DNA of 64,000 nucleotides from Mesotaenium endlicherianum (lineage: Eukaryota > Streptophyta > Zygnematophyceae > Zygnematales > Mesotaeniaceae). The notes beneath the pieces were generated by a model, which searched no databases, had not been told where the DNA came from, and saw only the letters and a list, made by a program, of their open reading frames with translations. Location: NCBI GenBank assembly GCA_009602735.1, contig WELA01007307.1:517111-581110 (forward strand), given 5' to 3'. Positions 45,340 through 56,583 of the stretch are shown here, piece after piece. The position numbers were made by a program, and so were the translations under genes. Numbering within the stretch: position 1 is the first letter of the stretch; each line of letters starts with the position of its first letter.

Positions 45340-47034
45340 ATGACTCAGAAGTCGGAACTTAAGAGGAAGAAAAAAGCGGAAGAGGCACATGCAGAATACT
45401 TGCACTTCCGTGGCGACATTAAATCATCCTCCATCTCCGCTGGGGAATCACAACGACTCCAACAACAGTAGGAGGCACAAAAAAAGGAGGAGGAGGAGGA
45501 ACAAGCCAGGCTGAGGCAGGAAGAACTAGACAGAAAAGCTACAGAGGAGGTCAAGAAGGCAGAGGAGGAGAGGCAAGCTGAGGAGAGGTGGAAGCAGCAT
45601 GCTGAAGAAGAACAGAGGAGAATCAGTAGCTACCGCTACACAGTGCTGGGCAAGGGCTTTGATCTATTGGAGGAGGCCTTCAAGTATGCCCAGAGAAGTT
45701 GCAGTGAGTCGCAGAAGAACATCCTGCAGAGAGAAGGGGAGACATCCAAAAACTTTGACAAGTATATAGAGGTCAGCATAGGACTCCTCCTCTACCACGA
45801 TTACGCCCGGATGGTAGTATATACGGTCAGAGAGGCCAAGGCAATCGCCCAGGTGAACGAAGCAGAAGCTGTATCGATTCCGAGTATCTGGGGGAAAGAT
45901 AGGGTCATCAGGATGATCCTTATGGACGCAAACAGCTTTAAGGACTCCATATTCCATAACCGGTTCAAGGCCATGTATGATGAGGTGGAGAGACAAAGCT
46001 GGGAATTCTTGGCTAGGGAAACCAATCAGCTAGACTTTGCAGGACATTGGTACCCGTATACGCAGAAAAAGACAGACATTGCTTTCTTCCAAAAGCCCAC
46101 CGATTGGCGGTGGATGACTATTACCATGAGGGACCAGCAAAATGACAGGGCAGGGGAGGAAGATTTTCTAACAGACTTACAGGGGAACATAGTGTTGCCC
46201 CCTCACATTGCAGCTTGAAACCCAAGATTGGACGGAGTAAGAGACTGCATGAGTCAAGAAATGCAGGAGGACAGGAGCAGGGCCCGAGAGTCATTCTCTA
46301 AAGGGAAGCACGCTTATGCCAAATGGGCAAGCAAGCAGGGAGAGAAAGACCTATATGCGGTCAGGACTCAACATCCCCCACCAGCACCCAAAAGGGAAAG
46401 GTCAGTGGGGTGTTCTTTTTCTCGGGAAGAGCTGGAGCAGCTGACAGAGGAGACTCCAGCAGTCTCAAAGGAGCCAGGGGAACAAGAGGAGGAGTTAGAG
46501 GAAGAAGAGGAGGAAGGCGAGGAAGAGGACATTAGCCCCGCTGTGACCCAGACACCTGCCACATCCTCTGTAATGGAGAAGGCTGGGTTGGCCAGGGCAC
46601 ACATGGCCCTGCACCAGCTCGCTGAAGAGGAAGATATCACTTCGCTGAGAACTGCCAGAGGACAGAGCCCATTTGCAGGCGCAGAGACCCAGTCAGATAG
46701 GGCAAACAGGAGGGCTGCTAGAGAAATAGCCAGAGGCCTGCCAGCATCTCCCTCGCAGAGAGGACATGTGCCCTTGGCTCATGTCATGCAACATCCTTCT
46801 GGGATGTCGGTATATGTACTTGTCAGTTTGAGGGATGCCCAGGAGAAGGCTGCCTCCCTTCATTTTCAAACTGTGCAGGAGGAGACAGCCCAGCTAGTGC
46901 GTTCTCCCCTTGGTTCCCCCTACTCGGAGCCCCCAGGCTTCAGGAGACCCCAAAACAAAAGGAGGAGGTATGGCTCCCGGTCTCGCTCCCCTGACCATAG
47001 AGCCCCAGGGTCATCTCTCTCACAAGGGCAGTAG
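45340..47034 (+). pseudogene. Extra 3' reading region (ORF3) of A4, unrecognised
   Basis: A sense-strand coding-like region of about 1.7 kb between pol and the 3' LTR. It starts MTQKSELKRKKKAEEAHAEY, followed by a Glu/Gln/Arg-rich helix (likely coiled coil). Then comes a globular-looking part (YRYTVLGKGFDLLEEAFKYA; LLYHDYARMVVYTVREAKAI; FAGHWYPYTQKKTDIAFFQK), an acidic Glu run, and an Arg/Ser tail (NKRRRYGSRSRSPDHRAPG). No signal peptide or membrane segment is seen, so it does not look like an envelope protein. I do not recognise the family. Could be a captured host gene or a lineage-specific accessory protein. Broken, about two breaks. Confidence 0.6.
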
Positions 47035-47182
47035 GCTGAGGGCGGAGAGACAGCACACTAATACTAGTGATCCCCACAGTTAGGCATCAGTGTTGGAGCA
47101 AGAGGTGGTGGGAGCAAGATCACTACTTTCAGTTGGGGAAATCCATGCACCCAGTGTTATGTTGTGGAGGCGACAACCTGTT

Positions 47183-47194
47183 AAGTTGGAGGGA
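47183..47194 (+). promoter_or_regulatory. Polypurine tract of A4
   Basis: aagttggaggga just before the 3' LTR start tgtaatgaatc at 47196. Confidence 0.85.
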
Positions 47195-47195
47195 T

Positions 47196-47915
47196 TGTAA
47201 TGAATCAGTATATTGGTAGATATAATATTCATTTAAATATAATAGTTAAATAAGTTCAGCCTGCTGAACTTTAATTAACATTGAGTCTGCTGGACTTTAT
47301 AAAATACTCAGTCTAATGACTCAGCCGGGAGCAGTAGGCTGAAGTCAACTTAGGTCAGCTTGCTGACACATTCTTTGACAGCCAGCTGATTCCCGTACTC
47401 GGTAGCAGCGAACTGCCTAGATATGCATCTAAGTGTGATGTGCTAGATGAATGGCTAAATGACATCCTTAGGATGGATGGCAATTCAGGATGATGGGAGA
47501 TGGCAGTGGATTTGGTTAACCGAGGTCCTACCAACGCGGTTAACTCCCGGGTAGGCGGTGCCATCGCACTTGCCGTTGAACAGTACATTGATTCCATGTA
47601 CATATGCTAGGTATTGCTCTCGAGTTCGGCATTCAGAAACGAGGCCAACTCTCTTGTACTGCTTACTGACAGATATCTGAATCCAAGGCGAGAGGCTATT
47701 GATACGCACTGTCCTCTAACCTTGCTTATGTATGAGTTTACTAATTGCATTATTGATGCTCGTTTGCTTGCGTTTGACTTGCGAGTTTTGTCCACCGCTA
47801 GTACGTTTGTCTTTTGCTGTTTAATCAATTTACAAAAAATACCATAAAGATCACTTGCTGATATAAAGATATTCATTAATTGTTAATCGCCTATTTGATA
47901 AGTCGATTCATTTCA
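47196..47915 (+). repeat. 3' LTR of A4
   Basis: 720 bp from tgtaatgaatcag to gattcatttca, followed by the target duplication gcaca. Confidence 0.95.
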
Positions 47916-47920
47916 GCACA

Positions 47921-49560
47921 GCAGCTGCGCACACGTGCCGCTACTTGGCACGCGCACACAGCCCGCCCAGCCAGCCCGGATCTGGCGACCGTGATCGCCA
48001 TCCTCAATCAGGGGGGCCATCCCCGACTGCGCTGTGTGGCCGGACCGCCGTTTGGAGCATCAACGATTCGCACACAGCTGCGCACAGCTAGGGTTTAAAC
48101 CCTGGTTGCGCACAAAACCCTCAGGTCAGCTCGATAAGCGTGGCGAGGGTCCCGCCGAGCGCACGCACCACTTGGAGGGCGCCACGTACCTTGCTCGGGG
48201 CAGCCGATACCGACACCGGCACCGGTCGGGCGACGCGACCTGGCAGGCCCAGGGGCGACCCCGAGGCGCCACTTGTCAGCCTGTTAGCAGCCGAGCCTGC
48301 GCCAGCTCCGGCTTCCGTGCCAGCAGCCAATCAGCCTGCACCCGAAGCTGCGCTGGCATCCGCAGCTGCTCTTGCGGAGGCGCCAGCGCTCGCCGAGGCG
48401 CAACCTGCTGGAGGACCAAAGCCAGCGCTACTCACGGCGCCAGCACCAGGTGGGCCACTGCAACTTGACGGCCTTCCAGTCGCCGAGGCGGCACTAGCTC
48501 TGACAGCTGCGCCAGCAGGCCTGGCACCTGCACCGGCAGCTGGGCAGGCATGCTCAGGAGCGGCCGCACTAGCTCTCGCTACTCCTGCGGCGCCAGCGAC
48601 AGGAGCACCAGCCCACAAGACAACTGCCGCGTCAGCGCTGGGCTTGCAAGCGCCAGGCACGCCAGCGCCAAGCGTGCCAGCACCCGCGCCAGCAGCTGCA
48701 ACTGTTCCTGCAGCTGCGCCCGTGACGGCCGCTACGTTTTTAGCTGATGCGCACGCGCCTGCGCCAGCAGCGCCTGCGCCTGCTTTCGAAGGTGGGCCGG
48801 CATCTGACCACACTCGAGCGTTGGCAGCCACGCCAGCAGCTCCTACGTACGCGCTAGCAGCTGCTCCGGCACCGGCGGCTGCACCAGCGCACACGGTTGC
48901 GCCAGCAACAATTATGCTCGCTTCAGCCAAGGTGTTCGCCGTCTTGCCAGGGCACGCAGCTGCGCCAGTGCCAGCTGCGCCAGCTTTGGCAACGGCGCCA
49001 GCGGCGCCAGCGGCCACTACGCCTACGCTAGCAACTGCGCCAGCAGCTATCACTCTTGTGCTCGCAGCAAAGTTGGACTCCAATCTGGCCTTCTGCGCAC
49101 GCACATGGCCGTTGGGCAGCCGCTTGGCAGCGTGCATCGCAGGACGCGAGCGCACACTCGTGGCGGCAGCCGGGCGACCGGCAATGGCACAGAACCGCAG
49201 TGGACCAGACCGAGGGCAACGCATAGAGGAGGCGCCGCGCTTGCCCCGCTCCTTCCGCGTGCAAGAGACGCCAGCAGAGCCAGTTGCCCTTGCACCACGC
49301 GCACTTACCTTGCCAATGACTACGGTGAAGCTCAGCGCCGAAGTCATCTTGCTGGCACTACAACAAATGCATGCTGTCTCCTTTGCGGAGGTCGGCGTGT
49401 CGATGGAGGCCACACGGAAGGCGACTCAGCTACTGCTTCAGTCACGCAGGGCCAGCCAGCGCGCCTCCGACGGCAGGCCAACGTCAAACGCAGCAGCCGC
49501 AGTGCTCTCCGCACCCGCGCGACCTGCGCATGAGCGCAGAATGATCAGCGCGCCTAACGC
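47921..49560 (+). pseudogene. Ala/Pro-rich linker of element C (fossil)
   Basis: Continues C after A4. Very Ala- and Pro-rich, with degenerate APAPAAAP-type repeats over about 450 residues. The GC-rich, period-three pattern also produces long frames on the opposite strand (for example 48331-49413), which I regard as shadows. Such low-complexity linkers often join Gag and protease, but no function can be read from this one. Confidence 0.65.
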
Positions 49561-49965
49561 TGCGTTTTTGGATAATCCGCAGGGCATCGTGCTGGTCAAC
49601 ACGCAGGCCCCGCAGTGCATCATGTTTGACAATGGCGCCCAGCCGGTCCTCATCAGCTTGTGCTACTTCCGCCAGCTGGGCCTCTTGTCAACCGATCTAG
49701 AGGATTCGCCGACGCGGATCAACACCGCAGCTGGCACATCCGAGACCGTCACCGAGCGCACGCAGCTGGCCCTTCGCTTCACCTTTCGGCCCGGCACTCC
49801 GGATGAGACGACTATCCACCGTCACCCGTTGGTCACCTGCTCAGAGACCTTTGACGTGCTCCTTGGCCAGGACGTCCTCTTTCCTATCCGCGCCGCAGTA
49901 GATAACTGGGTGGAGCGGGTCTACTACCCACCTGACTGGCAGTCAAGGGGGACCCGCACTGCATC
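49561..49965 (+). pseudogene. Retropepsin-like protease of element C (fossil)
   Basis: QCIMFDNGAQPVLISLCYFR has the position and pattern of the retropepsin active-site loop, with DNGA where most relatives have DSGA or DGGA. It is followed by the flap-like region and by ETFDVLLGQDVLFPI, matching the conserved second loop (compare DVILGTPWL in E). It cuts Gag-Pol in working relatives. Assignment by motif and position. Confidence 0.72.
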
Positions 49966-51936
49966 CGTCCCACTTGACATCGTGGATCGTTGCTCAGCTG
50001 AGTCCGCCCTCTATGGCTTCATGGCGCTGGAGGACGGCCCGCTCATGCTTCAGACCGATAAAGGGGGAGCCGAGGATGATCAGGTCTCCGTCGGCGCCGA
50101 CTTGCTTGAGACGTAGGAAGAGGAGCCCGAGCTGCCTGGCGTTGAGCTCCACCTCACGTCGCAGGAGCAGGCTGACGCTCTGGCCGCACAAGCCAGGGAG
50201 ACAGTACGGATCTACGCCGCTCATAACGCCATGATGCGTCAGATGGCGACAGACGCCGTTGAGGCACACACCATCGCCACGGCTGCCATCACTGCTGCAG
50301 CGCACGCCCACGACGCAACGACAGCCGTTGCAGTCGCCCCCCGGTCACAGCCTCTAGCGGCGAGTGGATCCTCCGCGAGATCAGACATCCGCGCACAACA
50401 TGACGTTCCTGTGGGAGTCGCCATGCAGTACCGCATGGCCTCCCAAATGCCCTCGCTCGCAATGTTGCACAGGACGGGTGACTCCTGGCCGCGCACAACC
50501 ACATCTGAGGATGAGGCTATGAGGCAGGCGGCGTATCCAGGTAGGTCCGACGACGCGTCGTTGGAGAGCCTTGAGGAGGAGGAGTGGCACAAGTGGTCCT
50601 AGGAGGCCGCAGAGGAGCTCGCAGCCCAGCCTTCAGAGGAGCCGTCGCCACCCACACCTACGGCCCGCGCCTGAAGCCAGCCAACAGGGCCTCCCGACTT
50701 CAGCACACTCTCGCATGAGACTACGGCCAGTCAAGCCCATCGATGTGCTGGCGGGCCCAGTCGGTTGATACAGCACGACTGTTCAACCAACAACGAGTGC
50801 CGTGACATTACGCACTTGTTCGCTGGCAACAGCCTGGGCACAGGCCGGGCAGCTTGCGCCTCAGCCAGCGCCGCCTCGACGGCACCTTTCCATGTCGCCG
50901 ACCTGCGAGTTGTATATGCTCGGCAACCAGGTTCCAGGAGCAGCATCCTCGACCCTCGGCGTACAGGTCCTTTCCCCTATGCCAGTCCGGCTCTGCGCCT
51001 CGCACGCGGCACTATGTCGCCAGACCGGCGCGCACGTGCGCTCACCCCTCTCCGCGAGCAGGCCAGGGATGCTTGCGAGGTCACGCCTCTGCGCGACACG
51101 CACAAGAGCGCACAAGAGGTTTCTCCACTTTGCAAGGAGAGGGAGATTACTCCTTCGCGTGGGACGCGTCCGCGCTCAGTCACACCACCTTACGACGGCC
51201 TGCGCGATCTCCGCACCGGTGATGATGACGCACAGTCTTCCTCCACCACTGCCGCTCACGCATTGTACCAGACGCAGCCCGGCTGGCCTGCCGCCGTCCC
51301 GCGCAGCCACATAGCCGGCGACGGGCCGTCCAGATCACTCCTCATAAGGTGGCCCGTACCGCTGTCAGGCCCCGTGACCGCCATCCCTACACTACCGCCA
51401 TACGCGCAGAGATCATGCAGCGCCGCCAGCAAGAGCGCGTCTGGCTCGCCTCTCTTTCTCCACTGCGTCACCGAGTCCAGCTCGCTCCACGTCAGCTTGT
51501 CCGCCCTTGACAGGCGGCAGCCAGGGACGAGCGCTCTGTCTGCACAGTGCCCATTCAGGCGGATCTTTGCGAGCGTCTGCGTTTGTACTTCAATCAGCGT
51601 CCCCAGCTGCACCAGCGCACAGCCACAGAGCAACTGGCCTACACCGCGTCACACCACGCTGACCACAGGGTAAGAGGCCGGTGGCAGCTGCAGTGCGTGC
51701 GCGACGCGCAGGCTATGGCCCGCCCAGTGCTTGAGGAGGCATTGCAGGATGCGCATGCACGCTGGCGCACCTACCAGGCGCATACTCGCACCGCTCGCCC
51801 GTAGTCACTGCTCGAGCGCATTCCTCGGCTTACCCATCACTACGCAGAGCGCGTAGTGGCAACCCTCCGCATGGCGCCCCATCAGCATAGTCTTCAGCGC
51901 TCCTACCCTCCACCAGCGCAGGCAAGCGATCCCGCC
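49966..51936 (+). pseudogene. Second linker of element C, between protease and methyltransferase
   Basis: About 2 kb rich in Ala, Arg, Pro and Ser with several open stretches in more than one frame, for example 50765-51673. No domain recognised. An Arg/Thr-rich part near 51040-51180 (TPLREQARDACEVTPLRDTH) shows a TPLR-type repeat. Broken. Confidence 0.5.
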
Positions 51937-52992
51937 ATGGGTTATTGCCTCCTTCCTACGCCTATCTACACCGCCCAGCTTGACGAGCGTTTCGGCGGCA
52001 TTGTCCTTGTTGAGCTCTTCGCCGGCATTGCGACTGGGCTGCTGGCCACCCTTTAGGCCGGCATCCCAGTACGTCGGTACGTCTATGTGGACCTTGATGG
52101 CGAGGCGCAGCAGGTGGCCCGCTGACAGATGGCCTTGTGCCACAAGCGTTTCCCGGACCTCTTCCCTGAGCACGCCTTCTACCGCGCCCAGATTGACTGG
52201 CCCATGGAAATCCGTGACATCACCGCCGAGCACATCACACCCTGGGGCCCATCGACGTCATCATTGCGGGCTGAGAGTGCCAGGGCTTCTCCATTGCGAG
52301 ACGAGGAGGCGCGCTCGCTGACCCGCGTACGGCCCTGTTCTGGCATCTGCTTCGCGTCCTCAACATGGTTGAGGACCGACAGCCGCCTCACACGCTCGCT
52401 TGGGTGTTAGAGAACGTGGCTGTACGCCACGATTCTGGGCCCAACGTTAGCAACGACTTTGCCCTCTGCAGCAGCTACGTCGGACGTGAGGCCGTCATTG
52501 CCCAGATTGGTTCCTTTGCGCACCGCGTGCGTGCTTACTTCACCAACCTGGCCATGCCCGGCACGCTAGAGGCATTGGCGGCCGCACATCCACGCCACAC
52601 GCGCAATGTTGACTCCATCCTCGACGTCGCGCGCCTGGCCCAGCAAGTGGTTGCCCCTTCTGCATCCTTCTCAGGCCCAGTGTGAGGTCCTCCACGACGT
52701 CACGAGGGCGCTTCCTACATTCGTGAGTCGCTACAACAGCGCGGCCTACGTGAGGGACCAGCGCGGCATGATCATTGACCTCAAGACCGGCATGTTCCAG
52801 CGGCCCCGTGCCGTGGAGATGGAGCAGGCGATGGGCTTCCCTCCGCACCTCACACAGGTGGACGGCATCACCGAGGTCAACCGCGTGCGTCTCCTTGGCC
52901 AGGCTATTGACGCCAACATTTTGACGTGGATCCTATTACAGACGCAGGCCCTGACTCCCCTCTACGCGCCCAAGCTTGTCATCCTAGGATGA
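51937..52992 (+). pseudogene. DNMT3-like C5-cytosine methyltransferase domain of element C (fossil)
   Basis: Conserved C5-methyltransferase motifs appear in order. Motif I VELFAGIATGLL (S-adenosylmethionine binding, near 52008); RYVYVDLDGEA (motif II); RDITAEHITPWGP (as in the DNMT3 stretch before the catalytic loop, near 52220); CQGFS of the catalytic loop (near 52275); WVLENVAV (motif VI, near 52410); AHRVRAYFTNLAMP (motif VIII, near 52520); VEMEQAMGFPPHLT (motif IX, near 52815); and NRVRLLGQAIDANIL (motif X, near 52880). GIATG, WGP and AHR-R--F-NL place it with DNMT3/DRM-type de novo enzymes and not with DNMT1 or DNMT2. It sits between protease and RT. Broken, with a few breaks. Confidence 0.87.
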
Positions 52993-53429
52993 ACCCGTCC
53001 TACGACGCCGTGGACCGTGATTCCGACGGCCACAGCGTCCCGCCTGATACGACCTGGCATTCCCAGCGTGCGGGTTCTACTTCCCGGCAGCCGTCTGCGC
53101 TGTGTCCTGGTCCTGGTTCTGGTTTGCTGGGGGGGGGCAGGAGGGGACAGGAGCCCTCATAGCGACACAGGGAGTTTTGCTCCCCATTTCTTTTTCCACG
53201 CTCTCAGCCTTTGACAGGTGCTGCAGAGCAGCTGGCAGCCGTTGCTGAGTAGGAGGCACCCAAGGCAGGCCGAGCGCACCCCGCTGCAGGGCAGGGGACG
53301 CCTGCAGTCCCACAGATCACGCCAGCAGCAGGGCAAGAGGCGCCAGCTGCAGCGCAGGAGCCACCACCGGCTGCCCCTACTTGGAAGCTGGGGGGGACTC
53401 TCACTGAGGCACAGGCTGCTCAGCTGACG
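52993..53429 (+). other. Linker between methyltransferase and RT of element C
   Basis: About 440 bp, rich in Gln, Ala and Pro codons, with a short G run near 53130. No domain seen. Confidence 0.5.
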
Positions 53430-54260
53430 GCATTGCTGGATGCACGGCGTAGTGCCAGCTTTGCCAGCGGCATGCACGATCTTGGGCGCTACTCAGGCGA
53501 CCCCATGAGGATCCCCCTCCAGACAGACGTGCCCATCTTCCAAAAACGCTATCGCTACAGTTGCTTTGAGGACAACCTGATCAGCACGCAGACAGGCAAG
53601 CTAGAGGAGTGTGAGCTCATTCGTGAGTTTGCCTCCACCTACGCTGCGCCCACAGTCATGCCAGCTAAGAAGGACGCCTCGGGCAACTGGTCTGAGAAGA
53701 GGATGTGCGGTGACTATCGTAAGCTTAATGAGGTCACTGAGCAGGACAGATATCCTATGCCAACACCTTACGAGATCTTCGACAACATTGGGGCTTGTAC
53801 TTGGTTCTTGGTGCAGGATTTGAGGCAGGGCTTCAACCAGATACCCATCGCGGAGGAGGACCAGCACAAGACGGCTTTCTGGGGGTCGCAGCGTCTCTAC
53901 GAGTGGAGGGTTATGCCCTTCGGCTTAAAGAACGCACCTGCCACCTTCTAGCGGGTCATGGATACGGAGTTGGCAAGGCTCTCCTTTGCCTAGTGTTACA
54001 TCAATGACGTGCTTGTCTTCAGTGTGACGTTTGAGGAGCTCGTGGCCCACATACTGCGGTCCTGGACCGCTTGGAGGCCGTTGGGCTCAAGTGCCATCTA
54101 GGCAAGTGCACCTTTGGGACCCGAGAGGTGGAGTACCTTGGGCATCTCCTGTCTTCCAGCGGCCTGGCCCCTCAGCTAGCCAAGATCTCAGCCATCTCTG
54201 GCATCCCGCCGCCGACCGACCTCTCGTAGCTGAGGGCCTTCCTTGACATTGTCAACTACT
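53430..54260 (+). pseudogene. Reverse transcriptase of element C (fossil)
   Basis: AAPTVMPAKKDASGNWSEKR, RMCGDYRKLNEVTEQDRYPM, FLVQDLRQGFNQIPIAEEDQ, RVMPFGLKNAPATF and the catalytic region YINDVLVFS, followed by the connection (NYYRRFLPGF). Shares the insertion between AKKD and RMC with element B. Broken. Confidence 0.88.
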
Positions 54261-54860
54261 ATCGCCGCTTTCTGCCTGGGTTCAGCGAGCTGGCCAAGCC
54301 GCTCAACGACTTGCTACGCAAGGGCGTTGCCTACGTATGGGGACCAGAGTAGCAGGCGGCGTTTGACAAGCTCAAGGTGCTATTGGTGAGCATCCCAGTA
54401 CTACGGCGGCTTGATTATCAGAAGCCCTTCATCCTCCACACCGACTGGTCGCAGGCGGGTCTTGGAGCAGTGTTGGTGCAGGAGCATGATGGCTTTGAGC
54501 ATGTGGTGGCGTACTCCAGCCGCAGCAACAACCGTGCTAAGGGCAACTACGGCTCTTATGAGGGGGAGTGCTTGGCAGCTGTGTGGGCTATTGTGCACTT
54601 TAGGCACTATATCTACGGCACCCACTTCCGCTTGGTCACTGACCATCAGCCACTCAAGTGGCTCATGACGTCGGAGTGCCTGAGGCAAGTACGCACGGTG
54701 GGCACTCATCTTACAGGAGTACACCTTTGACGTGCATCATCGTCCAGGATCCACAAACCTGGACGCCAGCCTCAACCGCAACCCCTTGCCCTCCTCAAGG
54801 GACCTCACGGTGGCCCGCCACGATGAGGATAAGCCAATGGTTTGGCACGCAGCGGCGCGC
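54261..54860 (+). pseudogene. RNase H of element C (fossil)
   Basis: FILHTDWSQAGLGAVLVQEH, VVAYSSRSNNRAKGNYGSYE (the ENYSSYEGE-type motif), YIYGTHFRLVTDHQPLKWLM, and the end HHRPGSTNLDASLNRNP. Typical Ty3 RNase H. Broken. Confidence 0.87.
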
Positions 54861-55129
54861 CTCGCCTTCACCGTGGACGGCGACGTGCGGCCCGCCGGGC
54901 TCACTAGCCTAGACATGGTGACCGTCACCACTTGGCAACTGGCGCTGGCAGCAGCTGAGGAGCAGGACAGCAAGCAGCGCAGGCCTGAGGACGTATAGGA
55001 CGACGCCCCAGTACTACAGTACGTCACGGGCAAGGAGTTGGCCCTAGGCATCAGTGCGCGCGAGCGCAACCGCATCCTCAAGCGCAGCCGGGATTTCGTC
55101 TTTGTGGAGGGGCGCATGCGGCGAGTGAT

Positions 55130-55990
55130 GGCGGACGGCTCCATCCTGGTGGTTCTTGAGCCTGCTATACGCAGCCAGCTGGTACGGCCTGTGCCTTGGA
55201 CACTTCGCTGTTAAGCGCACTCTCAACCTCCTCCAGGCTGAGTACTGGTGGCACGGCATGACTAAGGTTGTCGTCGACGTCGTCAGCAACTGCACTCTTT
55301 GCGATCGGGTGCGCTCGAGCTTCACAGCCCGCACCGTTGCTCTCAACCCTCTCCCTATTCAGGATTGTTCTACATGTGGTCGCTCGACTTGGCGGGAGAG
55401 CTGCCCAAGTCTTGCCGAGGCAACCTATACGTCTTGGTGATGATTGGGCACATGTCCAAGTGGATCGAGCTTGTGCCTTTGCCCAGCAAGGCCAGTGAGG
55501 GGATTGCCCAGGTTTTCCTTGACCAGGTCCTCAGCCGCTTTGGCGGCTGCACTGAGGTCCTAACCAACCAAGACAAGGAGTTCTAGGGCAGCTTTCAGAA
55601 GCTGCTAGAGCGCTCGATGATCGACCACTGCACCACATCTTGTGATCATCCCCAGGCTGACGGTCTTGCAAAGCGCATGGTGCAGAGCGTCAAGCTTGGG
55701 CTACGGAAGTACTGCTTGGCCCACGACAGCACCCACTGGGACGACACCTTCCCATGGTTGGCTATGGGGTACAGGTATAGTAGGCAGGCCTCCTTGGCCT
55801 CGCATTCTCCCTACTTGCTTCTCTACGGCCAACAGCCAGTCTTGCCTGCAGCAGCCAGGACCATGTCCGAGAACGTCTTGGACTTGGACAGTCCCGAGAC
55901 GTGGAGCGCTCTTATCAGGCAACAAGCACAGCTCTTTCAGCGCTTGATGCCCATCGCCATGGACAACCTCAGTATTGCTCAGTACCGCAA
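55130..55990 (+). pseudogene. Integrase of element C (fossil)
   Basis: Zinc-binding region with NCTLCDRVRSSFTAR, then the DDE core: WSLDLAGELPKSCRGN, VLTNQDKEF and HPQADGLAKRM, followed by LRKYCLAHDSTHWDDTFPWL and SPYLLLYGQQPVLPA. A retroviral-type integrase, not a tyrosine recombinase, which matters for the odd terminal repeats. Broken. Confidence 0.87.
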
Positions 55991-56396
55991 CACATTGAGG
56001 TATGACATGACTTGTGGAGGAGCCTACAGTCCGCGGGTGTTGCAGTTTTCCGCAGGTGACTTCGTGTACCTGCGACGCCAGACGAAGAACACCCTCGACA
56101 CCAGCAACTCGCCCGTCATCCTGCGCGTCAGGCGTGTCTTGGCGTCAAGAGTTTTGGAGCTAGAAGGCGCAGATGGCCGTCTTCACAAGGACCACACGAC
56201 GAATTGTGGACCATGCCTAACCTTCCTAACCTTGACATGCAGGTTCGTCCCCGTGACGCGAGGCCGTCCAAGGGCCCCGGCCAGGAAGCCAGGATGCTGC
56301 TCTGCAACAGCTGCAACCTCAGCTTCCACATCGGCTGTCTCGACCCGCCGCTGGCCCGCTTGCCAGCTGGTTCTGTAGTGACTGTACAGCTTTAGC
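55991..56396 (+). pseudogene. Integrase C-terminus and PHD finger of element C (fossil)
   Basis: FSAGDFVYLRRQTKN and VILRVRRVLASRVLELEGA match the end of the element B integrase. A PHD-type zinc finger follows at about 56294-56396 (LLCNSCNLSFHIGCLDPPLA). The PHD finger replaces the chromodomain of ordinary chromoviruses. Broken. Confidence 0.82.
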
Positions 56397-56434
56397 CTTA
56401 GGCAGCGATCACAGCCCACCAGCTGGCAGCTGAG

Positions 56435-56447
56435 AGTTGGAGGGGGA
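56435..56447 (+). promoter_or_regulatory. Polypurine tract of element C
   Basis: gagttggaggggga-type purine run right before R1, similar to the family A tract aagttggaggg. Confidence 0.7.
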
Positions 56448-56448
56448 A

Positions 56449-56583
56449 TTAAAACATTTGACTCTTGACTGTCTTTCTCGCTATAAAGCCACATGTATTA
56501 TAGACTTCATTGCAGCAAAGCCTGCTTGCTTAATATGCATTGCTTATGTTGATAGTACGCACCCAACCTCCTACCGCACGACA
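56449..56583 (+). repeat. Repeat R1 of element C
   Basis: 135 bp from ttaaaacatttgac to gcacgaca. Direct repeat of R2 (58517-58652). Contains a TATA-like ctataaag. The junction R1 to X2 reads gcacgaca then gcgatcatgattcc. Confidence 0.85.

Larger units (their letters stand above)
35908..47915 (+). mobile_element. Family A element A4 with extra 3' region and a piggyBac insertion
   Basis: Inserted in the linker region of C; the target duplication is gcaca at 35903-35907 and 47916-47920. Parts: 5' LTR (35908-36672), primer site, gag, pol, piggyBac (41131-44410) inside the integrase region, integrase end and chromodomain, an extra reading region (45340-47034), polypurine tract, 3' LTR (47196-47915). 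In the first 185 bp the LTRs differ at about 13 positions by eye (about 7%), so it is old. Broken, with ten or more breaks. Confidence 0.93.

Noticed and set aside
45340-47034. Extra region of A4 as an envelope gene
   Set aside because: Position would fit, but there is no signal peptide, membrane segment or Cys pattern; the protein is charged and helical.
48331-49413. 360-residue minus-strand frame, very Ala-rich
   Set aside because: Lies antisense to the Ala/Pro-rich linker of C. GC-rich GCN repeats leave the opposite strand open by chance; no domain is visible.
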